Part shown: positions 61,352 through 64,000 of the stretch, in pieces
Layout of the letters: every line of letters begins with the position of its first letter
How positions within the stretch are numbered: position 1 is the stretch's first letter
Assembly (NCBI RefSeq): GCF_002295105.1
Contig: NZ_NSGH01000004.1
Coordinates: forward strand, 106,576 to 170,575
Length of the DNA: 64,000 bases
Origin: Salimicrobium humidisoli
GTDB taxonomy: Bacteria; Bacillota; Bacilli; Bacillales; Halobacillaceae
Direction: 5' to 3'
Position numbers and translations under genes: made by a program
Notes under the pieces: model-generated
Databases searched by the model: none
Seen by the model: the letters and a program-made list of their open reading frames with translations, nothing else
Told to the model about the DNA's origin: nothing

Positions 61352-62116
61352 GTGGATAGTACAAACGAAAATAAGTTCAAACAGCTGTATGATCAGGAAC
61401 TTTTTAACCTGCAGAACACGGGAGAAAAGACTTTTGCCACTATTATAAAGGAAGAGGAGTATTATTTCGCAGCCGTATGTAACAGCAAACAGTCCGAAGC
61501 TTACAGACGGATAGAAAACATTGCTGATATTCTGGCAGAAGAGAAAGACCCGCAGGAACGTGTGAAGGATTACCGGAGGTTTTTCGTTTATCTGGCCGGG
61601 GCTTCAGCGGAACGTTTTTCCAAGCGTTTTGTATTTGCGTGGGAGTTTATGGCGACAGCCGTCTCTTTAATGAAACTGGTGGAGTCATGGGAAACGGAAG
61701 AAGATTTTCGGACGGGGGTGTATTTCATGACCGATACATTTATGCACACAGTCAATACATATTTAATGGAATCCCCTTCCCATCCGCAAGTGATGAAGTT
61801 CATTCAGTACGTGGATGAACATCTGTATGATCAGCTCTCCGTCACTTTGATAGCAGACGGGCTCGGAATGTCTCCCGGCCATCTCGCCCGGCTGGTCCGT
61901 ACTCATCTCGATACCACCTGCAATGAATATATAAAAAGAAAGAAGCTTGAAGAGAGTGTGCTCCTTCTTCAGGATATGGCCCTGCCCATCCGGGACGTTG
62001 CCGATAGAATCGGCATCAGTAACGGGCACTTCATCCGTATCTTTCAGGAGAAGTACTCCTGTTCTCCCAGTGAATACCGGAAACGGATCGTCACGGGCAT
62101 CACCGCAGACGTATAA
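61352..62116 (+). CDS. AraC-family transcriptional regulator
   Basis: A 254-residue regulator. The N-terminal 140 residues are helical without a recognised sensor fold. The C-terminal AraC domain has LSVTLIADGLGMSPGHLARLVRTHLDTTCNEYIKRKKLEESVLLL and LPIRDVADRIGISNGHFIRIFQEKYSCSPSEYRKRI, with both helix-turn-helix motifs. GTG start behind GGGAGGAAGGTG. Overall plan resembles the regulator at 36 kb, suggesting a lineage-specific pair. Its target is unknown; the following channel gene is a candidate neighbour. Confidence 0.9.
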   Translation: MDSTNENKFKQLYDQELFNLQNTGEKTFATIIKEEEYYFAAVCNSKQSEAYRRIENIADILAEEKDPQERVKDYRRFFVYLAGASAERFSKRFVFAWEFMATAVSLMKLVESWETEEDFRTGVYFMTDTFMHTVNTYLMESPSHPQVMKFIQYVDEHLYDQLSVTLIADGLGMSPGHLARLVRTHLDTTCNEYIKRKKLEESVLLLQDMALPIRDVADRIGISNGHFIRIFQEKYSCSPSEYRKRIVTGITADV

Positions 62117-62256
62117 GCACTCGGGCCGTTTTCCGGCGCATGATGGTCTCCGTCTGAGGCCGTTATGCTCCGGGAAATGTTTCCCGGAAGAAACTTTGCT
62201 CCGATGAAGGAGGAAGTGATTCATTTTTTTTAAATATAGTAAAGGAGGATGATCAT

Positions 62257-63822
62257 GTGGATGGTCTCATGAAGACATTCGAAGATTTTATTGCGCAAAT
62301 ACCGCAGCTTCTTCTTGCGCTTCTCGTACTAATTATAGGATTTATAGTAGCTGCGATCGTTTCCAGAGGAGTTAAAAAAGCTCTGGAAAAAATGGAAGTA
62401 AGCAGGAGGTTGTTCGGAAAGAAAGACTCGGACACGCCCCCGTCGTTCAGCGTTGAAAAAGTCGCCGGAAAAATCGTTTACTGGCTGATCGTCATTATAG
62501 CCTTTGTATGGTTCCTTAATATGCTGAGCATCGATATGCTGGCAGAGCCGCTGTCCAATATGCTTTCAAGCATCACTTCAGCGATCCCTGCAATCGTAAA
62601 AGCAGGTATCATTCTGCTCGTCGCCTACGTTATTGCGACAGTACTTAAGAAGCTTATCGAAGGCGCCGGAGGAAAAATGTCCGGAATGATGGTGAAGTCC
62701 AAAGTAGCAGATAATGAAGAATCTGCTCAAAAAGGTGTGAATACACTTGCTCAGATCGTATTCTACCTTATCCTTTTACTGGCGCTTCCGGCTGTGCTCG
62801 GAGCCCTGAACATCGACTCTCTGAGCGGATCCATCTCTTCTATGATAGAGAGTATCCTTACCTTTATTCCTAAACTCGTAGCAGCTGCAATCACGCTGCT
62901 GATCGGCTGGTTTGTAGCTAAAATCGTACGTGATATCGTTACGAAGTTCCTTCAGAGCATCGGAACGGACCGCGTTTCCGAGAAGATGAATCTTTCTTCT
63001 TCCATGAAAGGAACCAGTCTTTCCCAAATTATCGGTACGGTAGTATTCGTACTCATTCTGATTCCGGTCGTTATTTCCGCACTGGAAACACTGGATCTTG
63101 AAGGTATTTCCGGACCGGCTATCGCTATGCTGAACACCGTACTGGAAATGATTCCGCAAATCATCGTAGCCGCTCTGCTCATTATGGTAGGTGTAGTAAT
63201 CGGTGGCTGGCTGAAGGACGTTGTGGCCAACCTTCTTGAACGCGTAGGTTTCAATTCCCTTATGAGCAAGATGGGACTTGGAGGCGCAGAAGAGAACAGA
63301 AACATTCCTAAACTGTCCGAAATCGGTGGATACATTGTACAGATTTTCGTTATATTCCTGTTTGCTGTAGAAGCTCTTCAGGTAATACAGCTTGAGTTCC
63401 TCGTTGATCTTGCGACAGGAGTCGTCAGCTATCTGCCATCTGTATTCGCTGCAATCGTCATTCTCGGTATAGGTATGTGGCTTGCGGATGCGACTTCCCG
63501 CTTCGTGAAAGGTGCCGTCCGCACTCCTGGAGGCGAATCGAACATTCTTGCCTCTGTTGCCAAGTACGCTATTTTGGCTTTCGCATTGTTCATGGCACTC
63601 GACCAGCTCGGTGTAGCTGATTCTATCATCAACACTGCGTTCATGCTCATTCTTGGAGCACTAGCTCTTGCATTCGGTCTTGCCTTTGGACTTGGCGGAC
63701 GTGACAAAGCGGCCGAGTACCTTGAAAAAGCTGACCGTAAGATGGAAAAAGTCAGTGTAGAAAAAGATTCGAAGCCTGAGGAACCTGGTGAACCTGGTCC
63801 TGGCCCGAATGATCTTCCTTAA
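62257..63822 (+). CDS. Multi-helix mechanosensitive-channel-like membrane protein (conserved TM-helix repeats)
   Basis: A 521-residue membrane protein with repeated helix units: PQLLLALLVLIIGFIVAAIVSRGVKKAL near residue 15, then IPAIVKAGIILLVAYVIATVLKKLIEG, IPKLVAAAITLLIGWFVAKIVRDIVTKFLQSIG, IPQIIVAALLIMVGVVIGGWLKDVVANLLERVG and LPSVFAAIVILGIGMWLADATSRFV. These are the conserved TM helix repeats found beside MscS domains. The last segment, LMLILGALALAFGLAFGLGGRDKAAEYLEK, resembles the MscS pore helix, but no MscS beta-domain follows. The tail is rich in E, P and G. Start GTG 62257 behind AAAGGAGG. Gating role inferred. Confidence 0.8.
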   Translation: MDGLMKTFEDFIAQIPQLLLALLVLIIGFIVAAIVSRGVKKALEKMEVSRRLFGKKDSDTPPSFSVEKVAGKIVYWLIVIIAFVWFLNMLSIDMLAEPLSNMLSSITSAIPAIVKAGIILLVAYVIATVLKKLIEGAGGKMSGMMVKSKVADNEESAQKGVNTLAQIVFYLILLLALPAVLGALNIDSLSGSISSMIESILTFIPKLVAAAITLLIGWFVAKIVRDIVTKFLQSIGTDRVSEKMNLSSSMKGTSLSQIIGTVVFVLILIPVVISALETLDLEGISGPAIAMLNTVLEMIPQIIVAALLIMVGVVIGGWLKDVVANLLERVGFNSLMSKMGLGGAEENRNIPKLSEIGGYIVQIFVIFLFAVEALQVIQLEFLVDLATGVVSYLPSVFAAIVILGIGMWLADATSRFVKGAVRTPGGESNILASVAKYAILAFALFMALDQLGVADSIINTAFMLILGALALAFGLAFGLGGRDKAAEYLEKADRKMEKVSVEKDSKPEEPGEPGPGPNDLP

Positions 63823-63836
63823 GACAAAAGACGAAG

Positions 63837-63871
63837 GACTGCCGGTTTTCTAAAGCCGGCAGTCTTTTTTT
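63837..63871 (+). terminator. Terminator after the channel-like gene
   Basis: GACTGCCGG and CCGGCAGTC pair perfectly around 10 bases, followed by seven T's. Confidence 0.92.
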
Positions 63872-63921
63872 GTGGCTCTACAATATTTGTTGGGGTATCA
63901 GAAAAATTCAGCATAAAAAAA

Positions 63922-63989
63922 ACACACAAGCTCCTTTATCTTTTACACTTGAATTGACGAGACCCAAGAAAAAGATAGGAGTTGTGTGT
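63922..63989. repeat. Long imperfect inverted repeat at the window edge, possible IS end
   Basis: ACACACAAGCTCCTTTATC TTTT at 63922-63944 is complementary to AAAAGATAGGAGTTGTGTGT at 63970-63989 apart from small bulges. The loop is about 25 bases. The second arm ends just before an ATG at 63995, so it could be the leader or terminal region of an insertion sequence whose gene lies beyond the window. It has no T run typical of a terminator. Confidence 0.55.
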
Positions 63990-64000
63990 ATATATGCATT

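Noticed and set aside
1..64000. CRISPR array or tRNA/rRNA genes
   Set aside because: No regularly spaced repeat series and no cloverleaf or rRNA sequence was recognised on either strand.

Overview
The window looks like a chromosome segment from a low-to-mid GC Firmicute of the Bacillaceae type, probably a salt-adapted one. Ribosome binding sites are strong (AAAGGAGG type), TTG and GTG starts are common, and several proteins closely resemble Bacillus subtilis ones (TcyABC, AsnB, the EPS proteins). There is also a complete choline-to-glycine-betaine osmoprotectant locus. These statements come from sequence reading and remembered family features, not from database searches.

Layout. (1) 1-8.9 kb and 10.3-17.5 kb: a large surface-polysaccharide locus. 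It opens with a probable N,N'-diacetylbacillosamine-type module (4,6-dehydratase, aminotransferase, initiating sugar transferase, acetyltransferase). Glycosyltransferases, a UDP-sugar dehydrogenase and an epimerase (HexNAc uronic acid type), a Wzy-like polymerase, a Wzx-like flippase and three unusual kinase-like proteins follow. The region is visibly AT-rich and is interrupted by a decayed IS3-family element (9.16-9.87 kb). (2) 17.5-22.6 kb: an accessory segment full of decayed insertion sequences (two IS21 istB remnants, a possible IS1380 remnant). It encloses an intact two-gene module of a small unknown protein and a zinc-ribbon SIR2-like protein, flanked by a 56-bp direct repeat. (3) 22.6-36.7 kb: housekeeping and envelope genes. 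These are an alanine/glycine:Na+ symporter, a GT2-GtrA fusion with a large membrane protein and a GT2, MscS, a DUF6241-like protein, a beta-propeller surface protein, CysQ, a YdcF-like protein, AsnB, an LCP ligase and an AraC regulator. Most units are separated by clear terminators.

(4) 36.7-44.0 kb: a second, separate exopolysaccharide operon (sugar transferase, EpsG-like polymerase, Wzz-like modulator, CpsD-type tyrosine kinase, flippase, GalE, GT2). Its leader carries repeated TTCTTTATAAAGAA palindromes next to the divergent AraC regulator. (5) 44.4-47.1 kb: the tcyABC cystine importer and a YdhR-like protein. (6) 47.4-54.8 kb: a LacI-regulated carbohydrate operon. It combines 2-keto-3-deoxygluconate kinase, KDPG aldolase and a TRAP transporter with hexulose-phosphate synthase, hexulose-phosphate isomerase and an RpiA homologue, a combination whose substrate I cannot name. 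(7) 54.9-60.9 kb: the betaine locus. A sodium symporter strikingly like the animal high-affinity choline transporter CHT1 (SLC5A7) is divergent from betaine aldehyde dehydrogenase, GMC choline dehydrogenase and a GbsR/CudC-type repressor; three similar AT-rich operator candidates lie in the control regions. (8) 61.2-64 kb: a 45-residue zinc-ribbon protein, an AraC regulator, a multi-helix mechanosensitive-channel-like protein, and a long inverted repeat at the window edge that may begin another mobile element.

No tRNA, rRNA or CRISPR array was seen. The best candidates for undescribed biology are the SIR2-like two-gene module between direct repeats, the Hxl/Kdg/TRAP operon, the bacterial CHT1-like choline transporter circuit, and the kinase set in the first polysaccharide locus.
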